From the NCBI RefSeq assembly GCF_017569225.1, contig NZ_CP071868.1:992001-1056000 (forward strand): a DNA stretch of 64,000 nucleotides, written 5' to 3'. Origin of the DNA: Pengzhenrongella sicca. Its GTDB lineage: Bacteria > Actinomycetota > Actinomycetes > Actinomycetales > Cellulomonadaceae. Shown in pieces: positions 8,153 through 16,168 of this stretch (its first letter is position 1; each line of letters opens with the position of its first letter). A program made the translations under genes and the position numbers. The notes under the pieces were generated by a model. That model ran no database searches, was not told the DNA's origin, and saw only the letters and a list, made by a program, of their open reading frames with translations.

Positions 8153-11100
8153 ATGACCGATACCCCGCAGACCAGCTCCGTGCCGGCCGCCCAGGCCACC
8201 CCGATCGCAGCATCCTCCATCGTCGCCGTCCTCGTCACCCACGGCGTCACGTCCTACCTGCCGCAGACGCTCGCGGCGCTCGCCGCGCAGACGCTCGCCC
8301 CGGCCCGCGTCGTCGTCGTCGATGTCGACGCTGACGCAGCTCCCACCGACGATTCCTCCGTCGCGCAACTCGTGGCCCGGCTGCTCGGTCCGAGCTCCGC
8401 GGACGTGCGGGTGCACGCGGCGGCCGGCGCCCGGACGTTCGGCGCTGCGGTCGGCGCCGGGCTGGCCGGCGAGCCGGCGGCGACCGGCTGGGTGTGGCTG
8501 CTGCACGACGACAGCGCGCCCGATCCGACCGCGCTGGCGGAGCTGGCGCGCGCGGTCGAGCACTCGTCCTCGGTCGCGGTCGCGGGTGTCAAGCAGCGCA
8601 GCTGGACCGACGGCGCACGGCTGCTCGAGGTCGGCGTCACGACGTCGCGGCTGGGGCGGCGCGTCACCGGGATCGAGGACGGCGAGGTCGACCAGGGCCA
8701 GCACGACGGCCGCGTGGACGTGCTCGCCGTCGGGCTGGCTGGGGCGCTCGTGCGGCGCGAGGTCTGGGACGAGATCCGCGGCACCGACCCGGCGCTCGGG
8801 CCGTTCGGCGACGGCCTCGACCTGTGCCGGCGGGCCCGTCTCGCGGGGTACCGCGTCGTGGTCGTGCCGTCGGCGGTCGTCCGGCACGCGCAGGCGTCCT
8901 ACCTCGGGCTGCGCCGGCAGGGGGCCGGCCCCGCGGGCTCGGTCGCCGCGGCGGGCGCGGCCGAGGGCACTGACCTCGCCGCGACCGATCCCGATCCCGA
9001 GGCCGATACCGGTCCCGAACCCGCCGCCGCCGTCCCCTCGTCTGCCGCCGACCCTGGCGACCCCCGCCGCTCGTTCGGCGCTCGCCGGCGCGCCCAGGTG
9101 CACGCCCGACTCGCCGCGGTGCCGCTGCCGCTGCTGCCGTTCCTCGGCGCCGGCTACCTGCTCGCCGGGGTGCTGCGCTGCCTCGTGCGGATCGCGAGCA
9201 AGGAGCTCGGGCTCGCGCTCGCCGAGCTCGCCGCGCCCGTCGCCGCGCTGGCGCACCCGGGCCGGATGGCCCGCGCGCGGGCGGTCGCCCGCCGGGCCTC
9301 GCGGCTGCCGCGCCGCTCCCTTCGCCCGTTGCAGGCGACCTGGCGTGACGTTCTCCGCGAGCAGCGCGACGGCCACTTCCAGCGGTCCGAGAGCCGTCGC
9401 GCGGGCGGCGCCCCGAGCGAGCTCGAGCGCGCCGAGCTCGCGGCGGTCACCTCCCGGCGCCGGCTGACACTCGGCGTCCTGGTCATCATCCTCGCGGCGC
9501 TGACCGCGCTCGCGCTCGACACCCTCATCAGCGGCGTGCTCGGCGGCGGCGCCCTCGCCGGCGGCGCGCTGCTGCCCGCGAGCGCCGACCTGGGCGAGCT
9601 GTGGCGCGCTGCGACGTCCGGCTGGGTCGCGGACGGCCTCGGCGCGCCGGGACCCGCCGACCCCCTCCTCACGATGCTCGTTCCCGTCGCCCTGCTCGCC
9701 GGCGGCGCGACGTCCGCCGCGGTCGCCGCGCTCTACCTCGGCGCCCTGGCGCTGGCCGGCGTCGGAGCCTGGTTCGCCGCAGGCGCCGGCACCCGGTCGG
9801 TCGGCGTGCGGCTGTGGGCTGCGCTCGTGTGGGTCGCCGCGCCGGCCCTGACGACCGCCCTCGACGGCGGGCGCCTCGGCGCCGTCGTCGCGCACGCGGC
9901 GCTGCCCTGGGTCGTGCTCGCGGTGGCGCGCGCCGTCGGGGTGCAGCGTTACGACGTGGTGGTCTCCGGACTCGTCGGTGCGCAGCGCCGCGCGGCCCGG
10001 GCGCCGGACGCCGCGGCCGAACCGTCCGCAGGGCCCCACCAGGTTGCCGCCGGCGACGTCCCGGCGCAGGACGTCGCGACGGTCGCGATCGAGTCCGAGA
10101 CCGCGGCGTGGCTTGGCGGCGGCGAGCGCGAGGTCTGGCCCGACAGCGAGGCCGCGGCGCGCGCGACCGACCGCGCCGCCGTCGTCGCGCCCGAGCCCGA
10201 GCCCGGGGTGGGGAACTCCACCGACCCCGCCGACCAGCGCGCGGACCGGCCGCTCGGCTCGATCGGTGCCGCCGCGGCGGCGGGGCTCGCTTTCGCGGTC
10301 GTCGCCGCCGGCGCCCCCGTGCTCCTGCCCACCGGTCTGCTCGCGCTGCTCGCGGTCGCCGCCTGCGTGCCGCGCCGCCGCCGCGGCCGCCTCGTCCTCG
10401 TCGCCCTGCCCGCGCTCGCGCTGTTCGGCCCGACCATCGTCGAGGCGCTCTCCGACGTCGGCGGAGGCAGCTGGCGGGTCCTGCTCGCCGACCCGGGGCC
10501 GCCCGTCGCCTCGACCCCCGCGGCGCCCTGGCAGCAGCTGCTCGGCTGGCCCGTGGCGCCCGTCGACGGCGACCTCGCCTGGCTGCCCGCGCCCGTGGCC
10601 ACCGCGCTGCCGTTCGTGCTGGGCGCCGTCGTCGGACTCTTCGCGCTCCTGGCCCTGCTCCGCGGCGCCGCGGTCGCGCGCGGGGTGCGCCTCGGCTGGT
10701 TCGTCGCGGCCTGCGGGCTCGGCGCCGCCTTCGTGTCCGCGCAGGTCGAGACCGCCGCCGGGCCGGCCGTGTTCGTCCGCGGCTGGAGCGGAGCCGGCGG
10801 CTCGCTCCTGCTGCTCGGCCTCCTGACCGCGGCCGTGCTCGGCACCGACCGGCTCGCCGCCCGGATGGCCCGCTACTCCTTCGGCTGGCGCCAGATCGTC
10901 GTCGTGGTCCTGACCGGCTGCGCCGTGCTCGCCCCAGCCATCCCGCTGACCGAGTGGGTCGTGCGCGCCCGGACTGATGCGACTTCCGGCGCCGGCGCGT
11001 CCGAGGTGAGCGTGACCGACGGCTCCGTCGTTTCGGCGGTGGGCGAGCAGTCGCAGCTCTCCGCGGACCGATCGAGGGTGCTGGCGCTCGGGCTCGACGG

Positions 11101-11881
11101 CGACGGCGTCCTGACCTACCAGCTCCTGACCTCCGACGGGGGACAACTCACCGACGTCGCCGCGGCCGTCGAGGCGCGCGGCGTCACGGGTGCACCCGGC
11201 AGCCCGGTGGACGCGCGCGGCGACGAGGCCGCGGGCGAGCTCGCCCGCATCGCCGCCCGCCTGGGCAACGCCGCGTCGACGGGCGCCGCGGCCGAGCTCT
11301 CGGAGCTCGCGGTCGCGACCGTGCTGGTGCCGCCCGCGACCGGCGCGCAGGCGACCGCCCTGCGGGCCGGCCTCGTCGGCCGGCTGGACTCCACGGCGGG
11401 CCTCGAGCGCATCACGGAGAACGGCTCGGGCGTCATCTGGCGGGTCGTCCCGGTGGCGGCCGACGCCGCGACCGAAGCCGACGCGGCCGACCCCGACGCC
11501 GCGGCCGACCCCGGCGTCGCGGGCGCGAGCTGGGCCAAGATCACCACCCCCGGCACGGACGGGCAGCGGGCCTCGTCCACGCCGGTCGCAGCCGAGCGGC
11601 TCGCCGTCGACACCGAGATCGCCGCCGGCGGCGCGGACCGCCTGCTCGTGCTCGCCGAGCGGGCCGACGCCGGGTGGCACGCCCAGCTCGACGGCCGGCC
11701 GCTGCGCTCGGTGGACTCGGACTGGCGGCAGACGTTCGCCCTCGGCGCCGACGGCGGGCAGCTCACCGTGACCTACGGCCGGGCCGACCGCATGCCCTGG
11801 CTCTGGCTCCAGGGCGCCGTCGGGCTGCTCACCCTCTTGCTCGCGCTGCCCGTCCGCCGCCGCCGGGGAGGGACCCGATGA
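8153..11881 (+). CDS. Large fusion protein: GT2 glycosyltransferase domain plus polytopic membrane region
   Basis: A 1242-residue protein. Residues about 22-250 form a GT-A family 2 domain (SSIVAVLVTHGVTSYLPQTL, a LLHDDSAPDP metal-binding motif near residue 118, and GDGLDLCRRARLAGYRVV). A low-complexity acidic and proline stretch follows (about 275-305). From about residue 323 there is a long series of hydrophobic helices interrupted by an acidic hydrophilic loop (about 615-695), then a large extracytoplasmic-type domain (about 940-1210) and a last helix, LWLQGAVGLLTLLLALPV, near the C-terminus. It lies 29 bp after whiB and overlaps the DUF5719 gene by ATGA, implying co-expression. Such GT2-membrane fusions beside whiB are common in actinobacteria and probably act on envelope glycans, but substrate and product are unknown. 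Confidence 0.85.
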   Translation: MTDTPQTSSVPAAQATPIAASSIVAVLVTHGVTSYLPQTLAALAAQTLAPARVVVVDVDADAAPTDDSSVAQLVARLLGPSSADVRVHAAAGARTFGAAVGAGLAGEPAATGWVWLLHDDSAPDPTALAELARAVEHSSSVAVAGVKQRSWTDGARLLEVGVTTSRLGRRVTGIEDGEVDQGQHDGRVDVLAVGLAGALVRREVWDEIRGTDPALGPFGDGLDLCRRARLAGYRVVVVPSAVVRHAQASYLGLRRQGAGPAGSVAAAGAAEGTDLAATDPDPEADTGPEPAAAVPSSAADPGDPRRSFGARRRAQVHARLAAVPLPLLPFLGAGYLLAGVLRCLVRIASKELGLALAELAAPVAALAHPGRMARARAVARRASRLPRRSLRPLQATWRDVLREQRDGHFQRSESRRAGGAPSELERAELAAVTSRRRLTLGVLVIILAALTALALDTLISGVLGGGALAGGALLPASADLGELWRAATSGWVADGLGAPGPADPLLTMLVPVALLAGGATSAAVAALYLGALALAGVGAWFAAGAGTRSVGVRLWAALVWVAAPALTTALDGGRLGAVVAHAALPWVVLAVARAVGVQRYDVVVSGLVGAQRRAARAPDAAAEPSAGPHQVAAGDVPAQDVATVAIESETAAWLGGGEREVWPDSEAAARATDRAAVVAPEPEPGVGNSTDPADQRADRPLGSIGAAAAAGLAFAVVAAGAPVLLPTGLLALLAVAACVPRRRRGRLVLVALPALALFGPTIVEALSDVGGGSWRVLLADPGPPVASTPAAPWQQLLGWPVAPVDGDLAWLPAPVATALPFVLGAVVGLFALLALLRGAAVARGVRLGWFVAACGLGAAFVSAQVETAAGPAVFVRGWSGAGGSLLLLGLLTAAVLGTDRLAARMARYSFGWRQIVVVVLTGCAVLAPAIPLTEWVVRARTDATSGAGASEVSVTDGSVVSAVGEQSQLSADRSRVLALGLDGDGVLTYQLLTSDGGQLTDVAAAVEARGVTGAPGSPVDARGDEAAGELARIAARLGNAASTGAAAELSELAVATVLVPPATGAQATALRAGLVGRLDSTAGLERITENGSGVIWRVVPVAADAATEADAADPDAAADPGVAGASWAKITTPGTDGQRASSTPVAAERLAVDTEIAAGGADRLLVLAERADAGWHAQLDGRPLRSVDSDWRQTFALGADGGQLTVTYGRADRMPWLWLQGAVGLLTLLLALPVRRRRGGTR

Positions 11882-13602
11882 CCCGCCGCCCACCGCCCGC
11901 CGCGGGCGCCGACGCGTCCGGCGCTGCCGCCGCGGGCGCCGAGCCGTCCGCCGCGGCCGCCGAGCCGTCCGCCGAGGCCGCTGCGCCGGCGGTGCTTCGA
12001 GCGCCCGGCCGCCTGCGGGGGCGGCTCGCGCGGTTCGCGGGCGCGATCGCCGTCCTCGCGGTGACCGGCGCCGCGGCCGCCGCGGCCGTGGTCGTGCCGC
12101 CGCCCGCCGACGTTCCCGTCACGCCGGTCACGGTGGGCGTCCCCGCGGCCGCGAGCGTGGTCGTCTGCGCCGGCGCGCTCGCGCAGCCGGCGGGGGACGG
12201 GGTCGGGGACTCCGCGTTCGACCCGACCCCCGTGGACACCGTGAGCGAGCTCCGCGCGGTCTCGGCGGCGAGCGGCGACGACGACGCTGCGCCGGCCGGG
12301 ACGCTCGCCCCGCTCGAGGGCGGGGAGCCGCTCGGAACGCTGCGCGCGGGCGGGTCGGGGGCGGGCGCGCTGCGGCTGGCCGGCCACGTCGGGCCGACCG
12401 TGCTGCGGGCCGAGCCGGTCGGCGACCTGCCACCGCACGCCGCGGCGTCGTCGGCGTCGATCACTACTGCGGGCGACCTGCGCGGCCTCGCGGCGGCGTC
12501 CTGCCAGGTGCCGGCCGCGGAGCAGTGGCTCGTCGGCGGCAGCACGGAGCTCAGCAACAGCGCGACCCTCGTCGTCGCGAACCCCGGCGCGACCGCCGCC
12601 GAGGTCACCATCGAGGTGTTCGGCCCGTCCGGCGCGGTCGAGCTCGCCGGCTCGGCCGGCTTCCTGGTCGCGCCCGGTGCCGAGCGCGCGCTGCTGCTCG
12701 AGGGCGTCGCCGCCGAGCAGCGGTTGATCGCCGTGCATGTCAGCGCCGCCGGCGGCCAGGTCACGGCGCGGGTCCAGGACAGCCGGCTCAACGGGTTCAC
12801 CCCCGCGGGCGTGGACCTCGTCAGCGCCGGCGCCGCGCCCTCGACGCGGCAGGTCGTCAGCGGCCTGGTGGTCCCGGACTCGGCGCTCGACGACGCCGAC
12901 ACCGCGGTGCTTCGGCTGCTCGCGCCCGCGGCGGGAACGACCGCGCGGATCAGCCTGCTCGGCCCGGCGGGCGTCGTCGCCCTGCCCGGCGCGGACTCGG
13001 TCGAGCTCGTGGCGGGCGAGGTCACGGACCTGTCCCTCGGCGGGCTGCCCGCAGGCCCCTACACCGCAGTGGTCGACGCCGACGAGCCCGTCGTGGCGGC
13101 GGCGATGATCACGCGCACGGGGATCTCTGGTGAGTTCGACGACGTGCCCCCGCTCGAGCGGGCGTGGAGCGCGGCGGCGGTGCCGGGGCTGGACGCCACC
13201 GTGGCGCTGCCCGCGGGGGTGACCGGCACGGTGGTGCTCACCGGGATCGGGTCCGGGGCCGACGGCTCCGGCGAGGGGACGGCGACCGGGGTGCTGCGGG
13301 CGATCGGGGCCGACGGCGGCGTGCTCGCCGAGCGTGACGTGTCCGTGCCCGCCGGCACGACGACGAGCCTCGACGTCGGCTCGCTCTTTCCCGGCACGGT
13401 CGTCGCGGGGCTCGACCTCGTGCTGGCGCCGCCCGCCGGCGCGTCCGGCGACGAGGAGGCCGGGCCGGAGCTCGCGTGGTCGGTCGTCGGCTCCGTCCAG
13501 GCCGCCGACGGCGAGTTCGTCTCGGTGCTCACCCCGACGCCGACCGCCGTGGTGCCGGACTCGGTCGAGGTGCGCGGCTCGCACGCCCTCGGCCTGCCGT
13601 AG
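11878..13602 (+). CDS. DUF5719 family membrane-anchored protein
   Basis: A 574-residue protein translationally coupled (ATGA) to the preceding GT2 fusion. An alanine-rich cytoplasmic N-terminus is followed by one membrane segment at about residues 50-72 (FAGAIAVLAVTG...), and the rest is predicted outside the membrane. That part is rich in valine, alanine and glycine beta strands with repeated Ig-like stretches such as TLVVANPGATAAEVTIEVFGP and LDVGSLFPG. This matches DUF5719, a family of unknown function that accompanies the GT2 membrane protein beside whiB in many actinobacteria. The pairing suggests an accessory subunit or an extracellular sensor for the same glycan pathway. No catalytic motif is visible. 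Confidence 0.8.
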   Translation: MTRRPPPAAGADASGAAAAGAEPSAAAAEPSAEAAAPAVLRAPGRLRGRLARFAGAIAVLAVTGAAAAAAVVVPPPADVPVTPVTVGVPAAASVVVCAGALAQPAGDGVGDSAFDPTPVDTVSELRAVSAASGDDDAAPAGTLAPLEGGEPLGTLRAGGSGAGALRLAGHVGPTVLRAEPVGDLPPHAAASSASITTAGDLRGLAAASCQVPAAEQWLVGGSTELSNSATLVVANPGATAAEVTIEVFGPSGAVELAGSAGFLVAPGAERALLLEGVAAEQRLIAVHVSAAGGQVTARVQDSRLNGFTPAGVDLVSAGAAPSTRQVVSGLVVPDSALDDADTAVLRLLAPAAGTTARISLLGPAGVVALPGADSVELVAGEVTDLSLGGLPAGPYTAVVDADEPVVAAAMITRTGISGEFDDVPPLERAWSAAAVPGLDATVALPAGVTGTVVLTGIGSGADGSGEGTATGVLRAIGADGGVLAERDVSVPAGTTTSLDVGSLFPGTVVAGLDLVLAPPAGASGDEEAGPELAWSVVGSVQAADGEFVSVLTPTPTAVVPDSVEVRGSHALGLP

Positions 13603-13616
13603 CGGCGCGCCGGGCC

Positions 13617-14495
13617 TCAGCGGTGGGCGGCCCGGAGCTCGAGGCGCAGCCGCAGGTGCAACCCGGCGGTGATCGCGGCGCGAACCGGCCACTCGAACCA
13701 GCGGTCGTAGCGGTGGTGGAGGTAGCGCTCGGCGCTGGTGTGGTGCGCGGTGATCATGCGCGCGGGGCGCTCGCGCCATGACGTGCCGCCGACGTGGGTG
13801 ACCCGGGCGGCCGGGACGTAGACGTTGCTCCAGCCCGCGGCGCTGAGGCGCTCGCCGAGGTCGACGTCCTCGAAGAACATGAAGTAGGCCGGGTCGAAGC
13901 CGCCGACCTGTTCGAACGCGTCGCGGCGCAGCAGCAGGCACGCGCCCGAAAGCCAGCCCGCGGGGCGTTCGGCCGAGTCGGCCGACTCCTGGCGGGCCTG
14001 GTACGTGCGGGTCCACGGGTTGCCCGGCCAGACCCGCGCGAACAGCGCGTGGCCGACGCCCTGCGTCAGCGACGGCAGCTCGCGGGCCGACGGGTAGACC
14101 GTGCCGTCGGGATTGAGCAGGGCGGGGCCGAGCGAGCCGGCGCGCGGGTAGCGGTCCGCCGCGGCGACGAGCACGTCCAGCGATCCCGGCTCCCAGCTGA
14201 TGTCGGGGTTGACCACGAGCAGCCACGGCTGGTCCGCGCCCGCGGCGCCGAGGTTGGCCGCCCTGCCGTAGCCGAGGTTCTCACCCGCGCGGATGACCCG
14301 GCCGCCGTGGGCCGCCGCGACGCGCTCGGGGGCGTCGTCGGTCGAGCCGTTGTCGACGAAGACGAGCTCGAGCGGCGCCGCCGTCGCTGCGCGCAGCGAC
14401 GTCGCGAGCCCGTCCAGCTCGGCGCCGGAGTTGTAGGTCACGCAGATCGCGCGGATCGGTTGCAGGGGGCCGTCGGGGGTGGTCATCGCGGCCAA
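13617..14495 (-). CDS. wbbL: GT2 rhamnosyltransferase, WbbL type
   Basis: A 292-residue GT-A glycosyltransferase: IRAICVTYNSGAELDGL, the VFVDNGSTDDAPE nucleotide-binding segment, LVVNPDISWEPGSLD, and the acceptor-side WLSGACLLLRRDAFEQVGGFD followed by FFEDVDLGERL. It closely resembles mycobacterial WbbL, which transfers rhamnose from dTDP-rhamnose to decaprenyl-PP-GlcNAc to build the linkage unit for wall polysaccharide. Location in the wbbL-whiB-manA neighbourhood, with rmlA, rmlC and rmlD at 3-5.6 kb, supports a rhamnose donor. There is no membrane segment, so it is probably peripheral to the cytoplasmic membrane. The start could also be the ATG three codons downstream (MAAMTTPDG). It converges on the DUF5719 gene with a 14-bp gap. 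Confidence 0.87.
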   Translation of the reverse strand: MAAMTTPDGPLQPIRAICVTYNSGAELDGLATSLRAATAAPLELVFVDNGSTDDAPERVAAAHGGRVIRAGENLGYGRAANLGAAGADQPWLLVVNPDISWEPGSLDVLVAAADRYPRAGSLGPALLNPDGTVYPSARELPSLTQGVGHALFARVWPGNPWTRTYQARQESADSAERPAGWLSGACLLLRRDAFEQVGGFDPAYFMFFEDVDLGERLSAAGWSNVYVPAARVTHVGGTSWRERPARMITAHHTSAERYLHHRYDRWFEWPVRAAITAGLHLRLRLELRAAHR

Positions 14496-14576
14496 GGTTA
14501 GTGCCCGTTCCTGGGGGTCTCCCGTGCGGGCGGTGCGCGCGGGCCAGCAGGCCGGAGGTGCGGGCCGGAGGTGCGC

Positions 14577-15053
14577 TCAGTGCCCGCCGTCGCGGTAGTC
14601 GGGATCGACCTCGTCGGGGCTGCGCGCCAGGAGGTGGGCGACCTGCTCGACGACGACGTCGCGCACCAGGTCCTCGAGGTCGGCCGCGTCGATTGCGCGG
14701 GTCTCGACCGGGCGCCGGTACACGACGATTCGCGCCGCGAGCCCGATGTCGGCGGCGAAGTATCGGCCGAGCGGGACGCCGCCGTGCTCCCACGGGGCGG
14801 GGCTCGACGGCGGGACGTCCTCGACCGCGAACTCGGTGCCGTCGAGCTGGCGCGCCCACCGCTTCTCGAGCCGGCCGACCGCCGCGAGCACCAGGTCGTC
14901 GAACCGCTCGGCGCGGGTCCGGAACGCCGGCAGCCCGGCCGGCAGCAGGGGGCCGCGCGGACCGCGGCCGCGCCGGTCGCGGCGCCGGGCCGGCCGGATC
15001 GGATCGCGCGGAGCGGGAAGCGTGGTCATCGCATCGATCGTAGTGCTGGTCAT
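14577..15053 (-). CDS. Metallopeptidase-family (Rv3259-like) protein without an intact HExxH motif
   Basis: A 158-residue protein homologous to the actinobacterial family annotated as metallopeptidase, represented by mycobacterial Rv3259. An arginine-rich N-terminus (RPARRRDRRGRGPRGP) leads to RAERFDDLVLAAVGRLEKRW, then a mixed alpha/beta domain. Where a zincin would have HExxH, the sequence reads VVEQVAHLLARS, so the first metal-binding histidine is absent. Proteolytic activity is therefore doubtful. Two candidate starts lie nine codons apart (15053, and the ATG of MTTLPAP), neither with a good Shine-Dalgarno. It is divergent from the DUF3499 gene, as in related genomes. Confidence 0.72.
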   Translation of the reverse strand: MTSTTIDAMTTLPAPRDPIRPARRRDRRGRGPRGPLLPAGLPAFRTRAERFDDLVLAAVGRLEKRWARQLDGTEFAVEDVPPSSPAPWEHGGVPLGRYFAADIGLAARIVVYRRPVETRAIDAADLEDLVRDVVVEQVAHLLARSPDEVDPDYRDGGH

Positions 15054-15257
15054 GGATCGTCGTGCTGGTCGCCTGCGATCACTCGTCCCGGGGCGCGCCC
15101 GCCAGACGTACCGGCGTGCGGTGCGCCTAGGACCTCGCCTAGGACCCCCCTACGGCGCCTGGGCGCGCCGTCCACCTGCGCAGACGTGTGCGCGCGACGC
15201 GCGGGGGTCGACGCGCGAACGGGCGCGGCGCCGCGGGAGCGGCTGTACCGTGGTGAG

Positions 15258-15620
15258 GTGAGAACCGGCAGGCAGTGCTCGCGACCGACGTGCATCGGTG
15301 GTGCCGTCGCGACCTTGACCTATGTCTACGCCGACTCGACCGCGGTGCTCGGCCCGCTCGCACACCTTGCCGAGCCGCACTCGTACGACCTGTGCTCGGA
15401 CCACGCCGAGCGGCTGACCGCCCCGCGGGGCTGGGAGGTGGTCCGGTTGATGCCCGACTTCGTCGAGGTCGGGCCCAGCCACGACGACCTGCTCGCGCTC
15501 GCCGACGCCGTCCGCGAGGCCGGCCGCCCGCGGCACCGGGTCGAAGCACCCCCCAGCCCACCGCTCGCGGAGGCCGGCCGACGCGGCCACCTGCGCATCC
15601 TGCGCGGCGACGGCTCATGA
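15258..15620 (+). CDS. DUF3499 family protein
   Basis: A 120-residue protein with the highly conserved DUF3499 core: C7-S-R-P-T-C12 near the N-terminus, then ATLTYVYADSTAVLGPLA, YDLCSDHAERLTAPRGWEVV. The cysteine pair and the later CxxH suggest a small zinc site. The family is restricted to actinobacteria and its function is unknown. The GTG at 15258 is chosen because homology begins right there. The gene is coupled by ATGA to the zinc-ribbon gene that follows, and the order DUF3499 then phosphohexomutase is conserved in mycobacteria. Confidence 0.85.
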   Translation: MRTGRQCSRPTCIGGAVATLTYVYADSTAVLGPLAHLAEPHSYDLCSDHAERLTAPRGWEVVRLMPDFVEVGPSHDDLLALADAVREAGRPRHRVEAPPSPPLAEAGRRGHLRILRGDGS

Positions 15621-16063
15621 GCGATGACCGGACGAGGGCGGACGACATGGCGCGAATGCTGACCGAGTCGGGCGGAACGACTCGACGACCCCTGTCCCCA
15701 CTCGCCGGCGCGACGCTGCCCACGACGTTCGCGGCCCCCGAGGGCGCCGTCGAGGCGGCCCGCACCGCCGGCTCGGTGCCGACCGTGCCGAGCCAGCGCC
15801 CGCGGGGACGCCGCCGCGCGGTGCCCGCGGCCCCGCTCGGCTCGATCACGCTCGAGACCACGCGCACGGTGCCCGGAACGTTGACCTGCGCCGAGTGCGA
15901 CAGCGCCGAGCTGACCCACCTGCGGCTCACGCTCACCGACGGGAGCCCGGTCGTGTTCGTCTCCTGCCACGCGTGCGAGCACAAGGGCTGGTTCGCGGTC
16001 GGCGGCGCCGGTGAGGCGCTGTCGCTCGAGTCGGTGCTCGGCAGCTCGGCCAAGGTGCGTTGA
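15617..16063 (+). CDS. Small zinc-ribbon-like protein of unknown function
   Basis: A 148-residue protein whose ATG overlaps the DUF3499 stop (ATGA). The first 85 residues are polar, low-complexity and arginine-rich. The C-terminal part has TCAECDSAEL and, about 25 residues later, SCHACEHKGW, giving a CxxC...CxxC arrangement typical of a zinc ribbon, with a beta-strand-rich segment between. No close named family is recognised. Tight coupling to DUF3499 suggests a joint role. Its stop codon coincides with the start of a 16-bp tandem repeat. Confidence 0.7.
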   Translation: MSDDRTRADDMARMLTESGGTTRRPLSPLAGATLPTTFAAPEGAVEAARTAGSVPTVPSQRPRGRRRAVPAAPLGSITLETTRTVPGTLTCAECDSAELTHLRLTLTDGSPVVFVSCHACEHKGWFAVGGAGEALSLESVLGSSAKVR

Positions 16064-16125
16064 CTGCACGCTGCGCTGACTGCACGCTGCGCTGACAACA
16101 CGCTGCGCTGACAACACGGCGCGCT
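16062..16125. repeat. 16-bp tandem repeat, four copies, starting in a stop codon
   Basis: Units at 16062-16077, 16078-16093, 16094-16109 and 16110-16125 read GACTGCACGCTGCGCT (twice) then GACAACAC-variants. Each junction recreates the CTGAC or TTGAC context of the upstream gene's TGA stop at 16061-16063, so the gene's stop region has been serially duplicated. Confidence 0.9.
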
Positions 16126-16168
16126 GGCCGCGCCACGCGCGTGGGCGGGGTCGCTTAGGCTGTCCGCC

